A stretch of DNA of 64,000 nt from Pseudoalteromonas sp. UG3-2 (lineage in GTDB: Bacteria > Pseudomonadota > Gammaproteobacteria > Enterobacterales > Alteromonadaceae). Below are positions 26,111 through 35,432 of this stretch, piece by piece. The notes beneath the pieces were generated by a model that searched no databases, was not told the origin of the DNA, and saw nothing but the letters and a program-made list of their open reading frames with translations. The position numbers were made by a program, and so were the translations under genes. Numbering within the stretch: the first letter of the stretch is position 1; each line of letters begins with the position of its first letter. Location of the stretch: NCBI RefSeq assembly GCF_037120705.1, contig NZ_JAWLJU010000002.1:2749501-2813500 (forward strand), in the 5' to 3' direction.

Positions 26111-28060
26111 TTAATTGTGCACTGCATTGGTGTCGATATTAATGTGACCACTGGGCTTAGCTACCCAGTCACCTTGCAACCGGGTGACGCCCAGTGCAAT
26201 TAACACTTCAGCTTGCTTACTTGAATTTACCCCTGTTACCGTTAAAGTGATGCGCTTGGCATTACAATGTTTGGCCTGATCGGCGATGGAGCTTTGCAAC
26301 GTTGGGTCTTCAATCAGCAGTTCGCAGCTTCCCTCATCTAAGCAGATGGCATCCAGAGGCAGTTTTAATAAGCGGCTAACCGTTAAAAAGCCGCTGTTTA
26401 CTCCACTGACCGCAACTTGAGCCCCCTTGGTTTTAAGCGATTGCATGATTAAACTCATGTCGCTAAAGTTTTTTAATACGTCACTTTCATCAAATTCGAA
26501 TGTGATTAACTGGGGCTGTGGATAGCGTCTAAGTAGCTGGCACAAAAAGTCAAAGTATTCCGGATCGGCGGCCTCACTGTGGCTAAGTGTTAGTGCCCAT
26601 GCGTGATTACTTTTACGAAACCGCGTAAAGCAGAGCTCTAACAGCTTCATGGTTATTTTGCCGTGTAGTTTCGGCTGCTGTATTACCGGGTAAAACTCAT
26701 TGATATCAATGATCGCGCCATGTTCACTTAATACTCTTGCAGTGCAAAAATACTGAATATTGTTTTGGTCAAAGCTGGCCCGTCTGGCGGTGTAAAATGG
26801 GATGATGCGATCCGACTCACAGGCATGCTGCAACAATCGAGTTAAGCGTAAGTTCTCCACTTGCTGTTGCGGATTGAGTTGCCGCTGGGTCTCAAAGTAA
26901 CACACGCTCAGGTTTTGCTGTTGTGCTTGCCGCAGTGCTAAAAAAGCATTTTCGAGCAGTAGGGCGCAATTGCCCTTAGCAACACCGGCACATAGGTTTA
27001 CATATAAGTGTGGCGCTTCATAAATGGGTTTAGTGCTAGGAAAAGACTCACTTAAGTTAGCTAAAAAGCGCTCGCCATTTTCAACGCTGGTTAATAGCGC
27101 CAATTTTGAGGTAGTGACGCGATACACTGCAAAAGGCTGGGTAAACTCAGAAAAGTAATGCATGACTTTAGCCATGATATTATCTCCCACCTCAGTGCCA
27201 TAAAAACTCATAATATCTTCAAGTTCTTTTACCCAAACAACACTCAAACACAGGTGCTGTGACTTGGAGTTCTTAAGGGCTTGCTGCAAGGCGATGCGGT
27301 TGCCAAATCCAGTACGGCTGTCTGTGGTTAAGGTTTTGCGGTAGTAAATAAAGTACAAACTCATCACTACTAAAAACAGCACTAAAAAGAAACTGGCATC
27401 GATGGCGGCGGCCACTACACTGGCGTGTAAACGCGATTCTAAATCATGGATGGTAATATCGGCGCCTGCAATGTAGGTACTGCCGTCGGGGAGCACAAAG
27501 GGAATAAACACGCTTTTAAAGTAGCCCCATTGGTCTTGGGCTACTTCAAATACCGGCTCGGTGGAGTGGAATGCGCTTTTTAGCGTAACCGACGCTTCAG
27601 AGTAAATATCATGATATTGAGTGAGGCGATTTAGCCTAATATCTTGGGCGGTAAAGCTCGAGGCGGTAAAATGCACATGGGGCGGTTTCAGCTCCATGGT
27701 GTAAACGTACTCAACCCCTAATGCGTTGGCTAATTGCGTGAGTTCCTGGCTTTTTTTCTGGAACTGCTCACGCGACACCGAGTCGCTCTGCTGATGATAC
27801 TGCTGGCCGACAATGACATTGGCACTTTGCGCGGCATCAATCAGTTGGGCATCAATACGCGCCATAATATCGCTGCGCGTTTCATAATAACTGGCAACCA
27901 CATAGGTGGATAGCGCAGCAATAAAAACCACCGAAGCTAATAGTAACCAAGCGGATGGCAATCGAGTGGTAAACCCCAGCCAATTGTTAACCGGTTTAAA
28001 AAAGTGGTTGGGGCGCTTTAAGCGCGACTTTAACGGCTGAACCAAGCTCCGAGTATTCAT
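26111..28060 (-). CDS. Membrane protein with degenerate GGDEF and degenerate EAL domains
   Basis: A 649-residue protein. Two membrane segments (about 37-55 and 213-233) flank a periplasmic domain of about 150 residues. The GGDEF domain begins near SRTGFGNRIALQQAL, but the signature loop reads RVTTSKLAL, with no GGDEF. The EAL domain lacks the catalytic EAL (TARVLS instead), DDFGTG (VSGVNSG) and AEG motifs. It should make or break no c-di-GMP. Its size and double degeneration recall CsrD-type proteins, but the sequence does not let me assign it. It may be a c-di-GMP receptor or a scaffold. Confidence 0.82.
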   Translation of the reverse strand: MNTRSLVQPLKSRLKRPNHFFKPVNNWLGFTTRLPSAWLLLASVVFIAALSTYVVASYYETRSDIMARIDAQLIDAAQSANVIVGQQYHQQSDSVSREQFQKKSQELTQLANALGVEYVYTMELKPPHVHFTASSFTAQDIRLNRLTQYHDIYSEASVTLKSAFHSTEPVFEVAQDQWGYFKSVFIPFVLPDGSTYIAGADITIHDLESRLHASVVAAAIDASFFLVLFLVVMSLYFIYYRKTLTTDSRTGFGNRIALQQALKNSKSQHLCLSVVWVKELEDIMSFYGTEVGDNIMAKVMHYFSEFTQPFAVYRVTTSKLALLTSVENGERFLANLSESFPSTKPIYEAPHLYVNLCAGVAKGNCALLLENAFLALRQAQQQNLSVCYFETQRQLNPQQQVENLRLTRLLQHACESDRIIPFYTARRASFDQNNIQYFCTARVLSEHGAIIDINEFYPVIQQPKLHGKITMKLLELCFTRFRKSNHAWALTLSHSEAADPEYFDFLCQLLRRYPQPQLITFEFDESDVLKNFSDMSLIMQSLKTKGAQVAVSGVNSGFLTVSRLLKLPLDAICLDEGSCELLIEDPTLQSSIADQAKHCNAKRITLTVTGVNSSKQAEVLIALGVTRLQGDWVAKPSGHINIDTNAVHN

Positions 28061-28486
28061 GATAGTCCTTTACCTTTGCAGGTGTGCGCAGAGTTTAATC
28101 CTCCGCGTTTAAATCAGTCATCGTGCACGTACGATATTATAACCATACTACATAATCGCCATCTTGCTAACACAATTGCGGCAGCTCAAGCTGGCTTGGT
28201 GGCGTTGCGTACTTATACCTTAACCGGATGTGCAATTGTATCTAGTTATGTAAAACAATGATTAATGACGTAATATCACTTAACTTTCGCTGTAATTTCA
28301 TTAAATTGTCAAGGTATCGTGAAAATTAAGGCGACAAAACAAGACAATTCTCTTTCTTTACAGTAAAGTTAGCCATTTCATAGTTCATAATCTCTTGTGT
28401 CAGCAATATCGGTTGTACTTTGCGTGCCTAGTGAGCATCGCAGCAATCGCTATTATCCTGCACTGTTTGATGTTTAGGTAGTATTG
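28061..28486. other. 426-bp divergent intergenic region
   Basis: This AT-rich region separates two divergent genes and must hold both promoters. TATTAT at about 28451 could be a -10 element for panP, but no good -35 partner is visible. A short 61-codon frame at 28076 has no supporting feature. Confidence 0.4.
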
Positions 28487-30115
28487 ATGGGTCCAAAGCG
28501 TTGTGCCGTTGCATCTGAAGAAAGCTTAATGCGTATATTTACTGTGCCTGAAGCACCAGATTCAACCTTAAGCAGAATCGAGCAAGAAATCTCGAGCAAT
28601 TTGGCTGGCTTTTTAAATGAAAACATAGCGGCCGTCGAAAAGCCATTGCACGAAATTGAAAAAGATTTCCAGTCTGCGGTGATCCCAGAAGTGCCGATGT
28701 TTGTCTCTGACTACGCACAAGATATTATGGAGCAGCTGGTGGCACATTCAGTGCACACCGCTGCACCTAGCTTTATTGGCCATATGACCTCGGCACTGCC
28801 GCATTTTGTGCTGCCCTTATCAAAGCTCATGGTGGGGCTGAATCAAAACCTAGTTAAGATCGAAACCTCAAAAGCCTTTACGCCCCTTGAGCGTCAAGTG
28901 TTGGGCATGATGCATCACCTAGCCTATGGTGAAAGCGATACCTTTTACGATAAGTGGATGCATAGCGCTAAAACTTCGTTAGGGGCTTTTTGTTCCGGAG
29001 GCACTGTGGCGAATATCACCGCACTGTGGATTGCACGGAACCGTTTATTAAAAGCCGATGGCGAGTTTAAGGGCATTGCAGCTCAGGGCATGGTGGCTGC
29101 TATGTTGCACTATGGCTACCGTGGATTGGCGGTATTAGTATCTGAGCGCGGCCATTATTCTCTAGGCAAAGCCGCCGATGTTTTGGGCTTAGGACGCGAT
29201 AACTTTATTTCAGTCCCCACAGGCAGTGATAACCGCGTAGATGTTGCTGCCATGCGTGAAAAGGCGCAGCAGCTACAAGCGCAGGGGATCAAGGTAATGG
29301 CTTTGGTGGGCGTGGCTGGTACCACGGAAACCGGAAATATCGATCCACTTCATGACATGGCCGATTTAGCAACCGAGTTAGACTGCCATTTTCACGTCGA
29401 TGCCGCATGGGGTGGAGCCACTTTACTGTCTAACAATAACCGTCATTTACTCAATGGCATTGAGCGGGCAGACTCCATTACCATAGATGCCCACAAACAA
29501 ATGTATGTGCCAATGGGGGCGGGCATGGTGTTATTTAAAGACCCCGCCGCTTCTGACGCCATTGAACACCATGCCGAGTACATTCTCCGTAAAGGCTCAA
29601 AAGACTTAGGCAGTCACACCTTGGAGGGCAGTCGTCCGGGCATGGCGATGCTAGTTCATGCTTGCTTGCGAGTGATAGGGCGGCAAGGTTATGAAATGCT
29701 GATTGATAAGGGCATTGAAAAGGCGCGTTATTTTGCAGAATTGATCAAGCAAACTGCGGATTTTGAGCTGATCTCAGAACCTGAACTTTGTATTCTTACC
29801 TATCGTTATGTGCCAGAGCCAATCAAGCAAGCCATCGCCAAAGCCGATGAACAAGAAAAAATAGACATCTATGCTGCGCTCAATCGTTTCACCGCTAGCA
29901 TGCAAAAACGCCAACGTGAGGCGGGACGCTCGTTTGTTTCTCGAACTCGGTTGACACCAGAGCAGTACGATCACCAGCCTACGGTGGTGTTTCGGGTTGT
30001 TTTAGCCAATCCGTTGACCTCAGAAGAGATGTTAAAAGAGATCATGGCGGAACAGCAAGAGTTAGCGGCCAGCGATCCGGTGTTTAAGAAATATCTCGCC
30101 AAATACCTCCCTTAA
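28487..30115 (+). CDS. panP: PLP-dependent aspartate 1-decarboxylase, PanP type
   Basis: A group II pyridoxal phosphate decarboxylase of 542 residues. PanP makes beta-alanine from aspartate for pantothenate and coenzyme A in bacteria that lack the pyruvoyl enzyme PanD. The Schiff-base lysine is Lys337 in TIDAHKQMYVPMG, and FHVDAAWGGATL holds the Asp that binds the pyridine nitrogen. The long N-terminal extension and FCSGGTVANITALW match PanP better than glutamate decarboxylases. ATG 28487 after AGGTAG is preferred over the adjacent TTG. A glutamate-decarboxylase-like activity cannot be excluded from sequence. Confidence 0.85.
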   Translation: MGPKRCAVASEESLMRIFTVPEAPDSTLSRIEQEISSNLAGFLNENIAAVEKPLHEIEKDFQSAVIPEVPMFVSDYAQDIMEQLVAHSVHTAAPSFIGHMTSALPHFVLPLSKLMVGLNQNLVKIETSKAFTPLERQVLGMMHHLAYGESDTFYDKWMHSAKTSLGAFCSGGTVANITALWIARNRLLKADGEFKGIAAQGMVAAMLHYGYRGLAVLVSERGHYSLGKAADVLGLGRDNFISVPTGSDNRVDVAAMREKAQQLQAQGIKVMALVGVAGTTETGNIDPLHDMADLATELDCHFHVDAAWGGATLLSNNNRHLLNGIERADSITIDAHKQMYVPMGAGMVLFKDPAASDAIEHHAEYILRKGSKDLGSHTLEGSRPGMAMLVHACLRVIGRQGYEMLIDKGIEKARYFAELIKQTADFELISEPELCILTYRYVPEPIKQAIAKADEQEKIDIYAALNRFTASMQKRQREAGRSFVSRTRLTPEQYDHQPTVVFRVVLANPLTSEEMLKEIMAEQQELAASDPVFKKYLAKYLP

Positions 30116-30317
30116 TTTAACCCAGGCGGGATGATTATTGCATCATCTCGTCTAATTCCATGTGTTTTTGATGCCAAGGCGGTTGCTCCTCTTATTATTC
30201 ATATATTTTGTTGAAACACTGAGAAATCCAAACATTATTAGCGAATTCACTCTATTTGCTACTATGCTTAATGAACTTGGCGGGTTAAGCTAACAAAAAA
30301 GGCACTCTCTTCGTATT

Positions 30318-31361
30318 ATGTTGAAGAATTTCAGTACTGTTACTCAAAGATTGCGGCGATTAAGCTCACAAGAGCTTGATGTATCTGGCTCTCATCAAAG
30401 CTTTTTAAGCGATATTCTTGATGAAGGCAAATTAACGCTGGATGTCAGTCGAGTAACGGTGTGGTTGTTTGACGACTTAAACCAACCACAACAACTAGTG
30501 AATGTGGCCAACACCGACTGGCTCTCTGGTGATATTCCTGAGCAGTTACCGGCCTTACAATATCAAGATTTTCCCGCTTACTTTGCTGCGATTAATAGCG
30601 GTCAGTCAATTAATGCAGATGACGCAAGAATTGATGAGCGTACCAAAGAGTTTGAAACCCCTTACCTTATTCCTAATAACATTGTCACTATGCTTGATAC
30701 GGTGATTTTTAAAAATGGTATTCCCCATGGCGTGGTCTGCTGTGAAGGTCTTGGAACAATAAGACAATGGCATAAGGACGAAATTGCTTTTGCTGAAATG
30801 ATTGCAGACTGTTGCAGCCGTAGGTTGTTGGTGAAAGAGCTGTGGCAAATGCAGCAACAGTTAACCGATATGGCGTTTAAAGATCCATTAACGGGCCTTA
30901 AAAATCGCCGTTACTTAATGGACTGTGCGGCGCGTGAAATCAGCCGCCATGCACGTTTTGATCATCCCCTAAGCGTGATGATGTTAGACATTGACCATTT
31001 TAAAGAGGTCAATGATAACCATGGCCACGAAGTAGGCGACCTAGTATTGCAGCGTTTTGCACAAGTGTGTGAAAGCACCTTGCGACTAGAAGACTGCATG
31101 TGCCGCTTAGGAGGCGAAGAATTTGTGGTGTTATTACCCAACACCGCTTCCGGTGATGCCCTTATTATTGCTGAGCGTCTGCGTCAAGTGTTACAGCAAT
31201 CTGCCATTGCAACGCCCAGCGGGGAAATCTTTATTACCTCTAGCTTTGGGGTTGGGCAAGTGAACACCAATATGGCGTTTAGTCATGCTCTTAAAGCCGT
31301 CGATCATGCTGTCTACCAAGCCAAAGCCGCTGGGCGTAACTGTGTTATTGCCGCTCAGTAG
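30318..31361 (+). CDS. GAF-GGDEF diguanylate cyclase
   Basis: A 347-residue soluble protein. Residues about 20-170 form a GAF-like sensor domain; the GGDEF domain covers about 185-345. The active site RLGGEEFVVLLP is intact, and RLED five residues upstream forms an inhibitory I-site, so it should make c-di-GMP and be subject to product inhibition. DPLTGLKNRRYL and MMLDIDHFKEVND are standard. No membrane segment is present, so the signal is cytoplasmic. Its end overlaps the convergent transglutaminase-like gene by 17 bp. Confidence 0.93.
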   Translation: MLKNFSTVTQRLRRLSSQELDVSGSHQSFLSDILDEGKLTLDVSRVTVWLFDDLNQPQQLVNVANTDWLSGDIPEQLPALQYQDFPAYFAAINSGQSINADDARIDERTKEFETPYLIPNNIVTMLDTVIFKNGIPHGVVCCEGLGTIRQWHKDEIAFAEMIADCCSRRLLVKELWQMQQQLTDMAFKDPLTGLKNRRYLMDCAAREISRHARFDHPLSVMMLDIDHFKEVNDNHGHEVGDLVLQRFAQVCESTLRLEDCMCRLGGEEFVVLLPNTASGDALIIAERLRQVLQQSAIATPSGEIFITSSFGVGQVNTNMAFSHALKAVDHAVYQAKAAGRNCVIAAQ

Positions 31362-32055
31362 GACCATGACGGCGAATGGCTCTTACTCTGATGTTTAGCC
31401 AGTGGCGCAGTAGATAAGCATAAGCCCAAGCGCTCAATGCGGTTAAATTTTGATGGCGCTGGTACAACTCATCTGGGGTAGTGAATATCCCTAAGTCTTC
31501 ACAAATGCTCAGCTTTTGAATATAACTTCCCGTCAATGAAAACTGGTTGTCTGGGCTGTGCAGACAAGTGGTGGCAATGCCAAAGCCAATAAACTCTTGC
31601 TGCTGTGGATAGTGCCGCTGCACTTGCTTAAGGTACGCCGAGTCAATGATATAACCCTCTAATTCTACCCAATGTTGGTCTAGCCACACCTCCACCCAGC
31701 TATGGACAATGGTTTTCGGTGCCAATAGTCGCAGTGGTGCTGGTAATAGGCCGCGTTTTAATTGTTGCTTTACTTTGAAACCATGCACTCGCGCGGGTAT
31801 CTCACAGGCTCGTAACAAGGCCACTAATAAGGTGCCTTTGGTGTTACATTGACCATAGCCTTGCGTTAGCACTTGGCTGGCGGTTTGCTGGTCGTTTTTA
31901 CTGTAGCCAAAAGCAATTTCATCTCTAACAAAATTATAAATTTGCTCAGCGGCGGCAATGGCAGCTAACTGCTTCCAGCCTCTGGATTTCACTAGTTGTT
32001 GAATGTCAGGGTGAAGGTAATCTACTAATGGAGTAGGGGTTAAATATGCTTGCAT
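31345..32055 (-). CDS. Transglutaminase-like (cysteine protease fold) protein
   Basis: A 236-residue protein with the transglutaminase-core triad: Cys70 in YGQCNTKGTLLVALLRA, His118 in TIVHSWVEVWL and Asp138 in GYIIDSAY. Bacterial members are often proteases or peptidases, and the true substrate here is unknown. There is no signal peptide, so it is probably cytoplasmic. It lies downstream of the AraC-type regulator on the same strand with an 83-bp gap and could be its target, but that is only proximity. Confidence 0.78.
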   Translation of the reverse strand: MQAYLTPTPLVDYLHPDIQQLVKSRGWKQLAAIAAAEQIYNFVRDEIAFGYSKNDQQTASQVLTQGYGQCNTKGTLLVALLRACEIPARVHGFKVKQQLKRGLLPAPLRLLAPKTIVHSWVEVWLDQHWVELEGYIIDSAYLKQVQRHYPQQQEFIGFGIATTCLHSPDNQFSLTGSYIQKLSICEDLGIFTTPDELYQRHQNLTALSAWAYAYLLRHWLNIRVRAIRRHGPTERQ

Positions 32056-32138
32056 AAGTGTGCTCCTCTTTTTTATTAGTGTGAGTGAAGAGGGCGGGTG
32101 GTGGCTTGAATAAACTGGCTACATTTTAGACTTTTTCT

Positions 32139-32834
32139 TTATTTCTGAGTGTGTAATGCCTCACTGGGGGTTAAGCCAAACTGGCGTTTAAAGGTACGGC
32201 TAAGGTGAGCGCTATCGGCAAAACCTGCAATGGCTGCAGCCATAGTGAGGTTATCGCCTCGCTGTAATGCTCTAATGGCGCAAGTTAAACGATGCCAGAG
32301 AATATAGGGCCGCCAAGGGGTGGCCATTTGGGCTTTAAATAGGTGTAAAAAGCGGCTTTCAGACAGGCATAATGTTGCTGCCACATCGCGGGCATTAATG
32401 TGCTGAGGCTGTAGGCAAGCTTGGCCACTGGCACAGGCATCAAGTTGTTGTAATAGCGAGACGATTCTGGGGTCTGTGGCCACCGGGTTGTTGCCACTGA
32501 GCTTTAGTAAGCCTGTCAATTCACTGAGCTGCATGTCGGCGTTGATCACGCTCTCGAGTGCCACTTCCATACCATTAGCTTGTTGTAACCTGGCTTTAAG
32601 TTGTTGCCCGAAATGACTTTGCGGCTCTACTAATAGCACCCATCCTGCCGCCATATTGACACGGTGAAGGACATTGCTGTTAATAACGCTAGCACCTGTG
32701 ATGAGCTGCTCAGGTATGTGAGTAATGCAACCGCCATTGGCGAGGTTGACTTGGATCAGGTGGTGGCGATGCCACGTCGCATTGAGGTTGTGAGTATAGG
32801 CGGCAAACAGGCCTAGGGTAAGAATGAACGGCAT
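32139..32834 (-). CDS. AraC-family transcriptional regulator
   Basis: A regulator of about 231 residues. The C-terminal part (about 135-230) is the double helix-turn-helix DNA-binding domain, with VAATLCLSESRFLHLFKAQ and the IAGFADSAHLSRTFKRQFGLTPSEA signature. The N-terminal part would be a small effector domain rich in His (HNLNATWHRHHLIQV). I place the start at 32834 (MPFILTLG) because the longer version, starting GTG at 32858, would begin inside the terminator hairpin of the upstream ppaC gene. Confidence 0.85.
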   Translation of the reverse strand: MPFILTLGLFAAYTHNLNATWHRHHLIQVNLANGGCITHIPEQLITGASVINSNVLHRVNMAAGWVLLVEPQSHFGQQLKARLQQANGMEVALESVINADMQLSELTGLLKLSGNNPVATDPRIVSLLQQLDACASGQACLQPQHINARDVAATLCLSESRFLHLFKAQMATPWRPYILWHRLTCAIRALQRGDNLTMAAAIAGFADSAHLSRTFKRQFGLTPSEALHTQK

Positions 32835-32866
32835 AAATAAAAATGCCGAAGCGTTCACTTCGGCAT
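32835..32866 (-). terminator. Intrinsic terminator after ppaC
   Basis: On the minus strand ATGCCGAAG and CTTCGGCAT form a 9-bp stem with a 6-nt loop, followed by TTTTTATTT. It ends the pyrophosphatase transcript just before the AraC gene. Confidence 0.88.
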
Positions 32867-32872
32867 CTCATT

Positions 32873-33796
32873 TTAGCTGGCAAAGGCGTCTTGCAATGGC
32901 GGAACCACTTGCTTTTTACGGCTCAATACGCCGTCGAGCCACACTTGGCTTGCTTCAGTCGTCACCTCGTAGGCGTTGGCAATAATGGCTTCATCATCAG
33001 ATGCAATAAGCACTTGTGAGCCTTCTTTCATGATGTCTGTTAGTAGCAGCATCACTGTATGGCGATCGCCTTCTGCTTTTAGCTTAGCGATATCGGCGTG
33101 AAGGTCTTCTTTAATGTCATCAAATACGCTTAAATCAACCACTTCTAGCTGACCAATACCAACTAGGTTGCCATTCATGTTGAAGTCTTTAAAGTCACGC
33201 ATAACGAGGTCACGTACTGGCGTGCCATCAACTGCCGACTTCACTTTAAACATTTCCATACCCAGAGCTTCGGCATCATCAACACCGGCAATTTCTGCTA
33301 AGGCTTCAACGCATTTGATGTCGGCTGTGGTGCACGTTGGTGACTTGAAGATAACGGTATCGCTTAAAATCGCACACATCATGATGCCAGCGATATTGGC
33401 TGGAATTTCAACACCATAAAAGTCATACATCATTTTAATGATGGTGTTACTACAGCCAACTGGGCGGATCCAGCACTCAAGTGGCGTTGACGTTGTTAAG
33501 TCGCCAAGCTTATGGTGATCAACCACACCGACTACTGTGGCTTGGTCAATGTCGTCTGGCGCTTGTGTTTTTTCAGTGTGGTCGACGATGTAAACGTCTT
33601 CGCCGGCATAACTCATTTTGAGTTCAGGTGCCGCAAAACCAAAGCGGTCAAGAATAAACTGCGTTTCAGGTGACACTTCGCCTAAACGCGTTGGAATGGC
33701 TTCTTCGCCAATTTGGTTTTTTAAATGCGCAAGCGCAATTGCGCCGCAGATTGAATCTGAATCAGGGATCTTGTGACCCACTACATACATTGCCAT
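32873..33796 (-). CDS. ppaC: Manganese-dependent (family II) inorganic pyrophosphatase
   Basis: It hydrolyses pyrophosphate with Mn or Co. The 307-residue protein belongs to the DHH superfamily: HKIPDSDSICGAIA at the start, VDHTE, the VVGVVDHHKLGD motif with the DHH triad and, in the C-terminal DHHA2 domain, SRKKQVVPPL with the phosphate-binding Arg-Lys-Lys. ATG 33796 follows AAGGAG at good spacing. Family II enzymes in gammaproteobacteria usually coexist with the common Mg-dependent Ppa. Confidence 0.96.
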   Translation of the reverse strand: MAMYVVGHKIPDSDSICGAIALAHLKNQIGEEAIPTRLGEVSPETQFILDRFGFAAPELKMSYAGEDVYIVDHTEKTQAPDDIDQATVVGVVDHHKLGDLTTSTPLECWIRPVGCSNTIIKMMYDFYGVEIPANIAGIMMCAILSDTVIFKSPTCTTADIKCVEALAEIAGVDDAEALGMEMFKVKSAVDGTPVRDLVMRDFKDFNMNGNLVGIGQLEVVDLSVFDDIKEDLHADIAKLKAEGDRHTVMLLLTDIMKEGSQVLIASDDEAIIANAYEVTTEASQVWLDGVLSRKKQVVPPLQDAFAS

Positions 33797-34000
33797 GGAC
33801 GGAACTCCTTAAAATTTTGCCCTCATTCTAGCAAATAAAAAGCGCAGTTTAATAGTTTTACCTGTGTCCAAACGGGGAGTTTTTGCTGCTATTAGACTAA
33901 AGTCAGCTATCGCTGCACAGAGAAGTTGTTTTGTTACTTACTTTTGCTGTTGCGGCTTTTTTTATACACTAACAAGGAACTAACCGCAGGAGTGTGTTGC

Positions 34001-34495
34001 ATGGTAAAAATGAGCCGCAAGGCTTGGAACAATGTGGTCATCTTTTCCATGTTGCTGATGATTTTCTTTCTCAATGGTTTGCACTACAAACTGAACCCCA
34101 GTGATGAAGCGTTGGAGGTGGAGTCGGTGTTACCAGAGCAGAGCTTTGTTTTGGCGTTGGCCTTTCCCGGTTACAAAATTGAACGCATTGGCACCAGCTG
34201 GCGTATAGAGTTACCGCAAGGCAGCGATAGCCGTTACTCAACCGAGCAATTACAGCAGTTAATTGCCAAGTGGCAGCAGCTACAAGTACAAGTGATTAAA
34301 GCCCCCGAGCTTGAAGACCAGCAAGCGCTAACGGTGGCGCGGTTTTGGCTTGCCACAGAAGAGCTGCCTTTGAGTTACCAGCTATTTCGCGAAGGTAAGT
34401 ATTACTACCTATTTGATAAGCGCGGTAAGCGTTGGTTTGAACTTGAGCCTGCCCAAGCACAAGCGTTATTTTTACCGATAGCCATTAGCAATTAA
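34001..34495 (+). CDS. Conserved hypothetical single-span membrane protein upstream of mutM
   Basis: A 164-residue protein I cannot assign to a named family. It has one membrane segment near the N-terminus (about 13-30, VVIFSMLLMIFFLNGL); the rest is likely periplasmic and contains mixed beta-like segments with GYKIERIGTSWRIELP and YYLFDKRGKRWFELEP. The ATG at 34001 follows AGGAG with 8-nt spacing and is better than an upstream frame start at 33926. It lies 22 bp before mutM and is likely transcribed with it. Confidence 0.7.
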   Translation: MVKMSRKAWNNVVIFSMLLMIFFLNGLHYKLNPSDEALEVESVLPEQSFVLALAFPGYKIERIGTSWRIELPQGSDSRYSTEQLQQLIAKWQQLQVQVIKAPELEDQQALTVARFWLATEELPLSYQLFREGKYYYLFDKRGKRWFELEPAQAQALFLPIAISN

Positions 34496-34517
34496 TGATT
34501 AAGAGATAAGCCCCCTT

Positions 34518-35327
34518 ATGCCAGAGTTACCTGAAGTTGAAGTAAGCCGATTAGGTATTAAACCCTATTTAGAGCAACAAGTTATCCAACAAGTGTGTGT
34601 TCATAATGGCCAGTTGCGATGGCCGGTGCCGGAGCAAGTGCAATTGTTGCAAGGCGAGCGGGTGTTGGCAGTGAAGCGCCGCGCGAAATATCTGCTGCTG
34701 GAGACCAGCAAAGGCACCGCCATTCTCCATTTAGGTATGTCTGGCAATCTGCGTGTGGTTGATTGCCATGAAGAACTGAAAAAACACGATCACATTGAGA
34801 TTAAGTTAGACTCGGGTAAGTCGTTACGGCTCAATGATCCGCGCCGCTTTGGTGCGTTTTTGTGGCAGGAAATCGACCAGCAACATAGCGTGTTGGCGAA
34901 ATTAGGTCCTGAACCCTTAACTGAAGAGTTTACTGCGGCGTCGTTATTTGCCCAAAGCCGTGGTAAAAAACAGGCCATCAAGCAGTTTATTATGGACAAT
35001 CATGTGGTGGTCGGTGTGGGCAATATTTACGCCAACGAATCCCTATTTAAAGCGGGGATCCATCCGAAAAGAGAAGCCGGAAAAATTTCACTGCAGCGAT
35101 ATGAGCGCCTAGTGCCGATAGTCAAAGCCACCCTAGCCGCTGCCATTAAACAAGGCGGCACCACCCTTAAAGATTTTGCCCAAAGTGATGGCAAACCGGG
35201 CTACTTTGCTCAGGAGTTATTAGTGTATGGCCGTAAAGGAGAGCCATGTAGTGAGTGTGACACCACGCTAAAAGAGATCCGTCTAGGTCAACGTAGTACC
35301 GTATACTGCCCTAAGTGTCAGCGCTAG
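34518..35327 (+). CDS. mutM: Formamidopyrimidine-DNA glycosylase
   Basis: MutM removes oxidised purines such as 8-oxoguanine and cuts the DNA strand. The 269-residue protein begins MPELPEVEV, where Pro2 is the nucleophile and Glu3 the catalytic acid. It has the helix-two-turn-helix motif and ends with the zinc finger formed by the CSEC and CPKC pairs. All catalytic parts are intact. Confidence 0.98.
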   Translation: MPELPEVEVSRLGIKPYLEQQVIQQVCVHNGQLRWPVPEQVQLLQGERVLAVKRRAKYLLLETSKGTAILHLGMSGNLRVVDCHEELKKHDHIEIKLDSGKSLRLNDPRRFGAFLWQEIDQQHSVLAKLGPEPLTEEFTAASLFAQSRGKKQAIKQFIMDNHVVVGVGNIYANESLFKAGIHPKREAGKISLQRYERLVPIVKATLAAAIKQGGTTLKDFAQSDGKPGYFAQELLVYGRKGEPCSECDTTLKEIRLGQRSTVYCPKCQR

Positions 35328-35393
35328 AAATCATTCCAACCCACATCTATACCCGCCCAAGGTAGGCCACTTAATAAAGCGAAACGGTACAAA

Positions 35394-35418
35394 AAAGCGC
35401 AGCCGAGTGCTGCGCTTT
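35394..35418. terminator. Bidirectional terminator between mutM and the DUF3299 gene
   Basis: AAAGCGCAGC (35394-35403) and GCTGCGCTTT (35409-35418) form a perfect 10-bp stem with A- and T-rich flanks, so it can work for both convergent genes. Confidence 0.88.
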
Positions 35419-35432
35419 ATTAACGGTTTGAG

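Noticed and set aside
28076..28261. Rightward 61-codon frame between the degenerate GGDEF-EAL gene and panP
   Set aside because: Composition looks random, there is no ribosome binding site and it would sit in a divergent promoter region.
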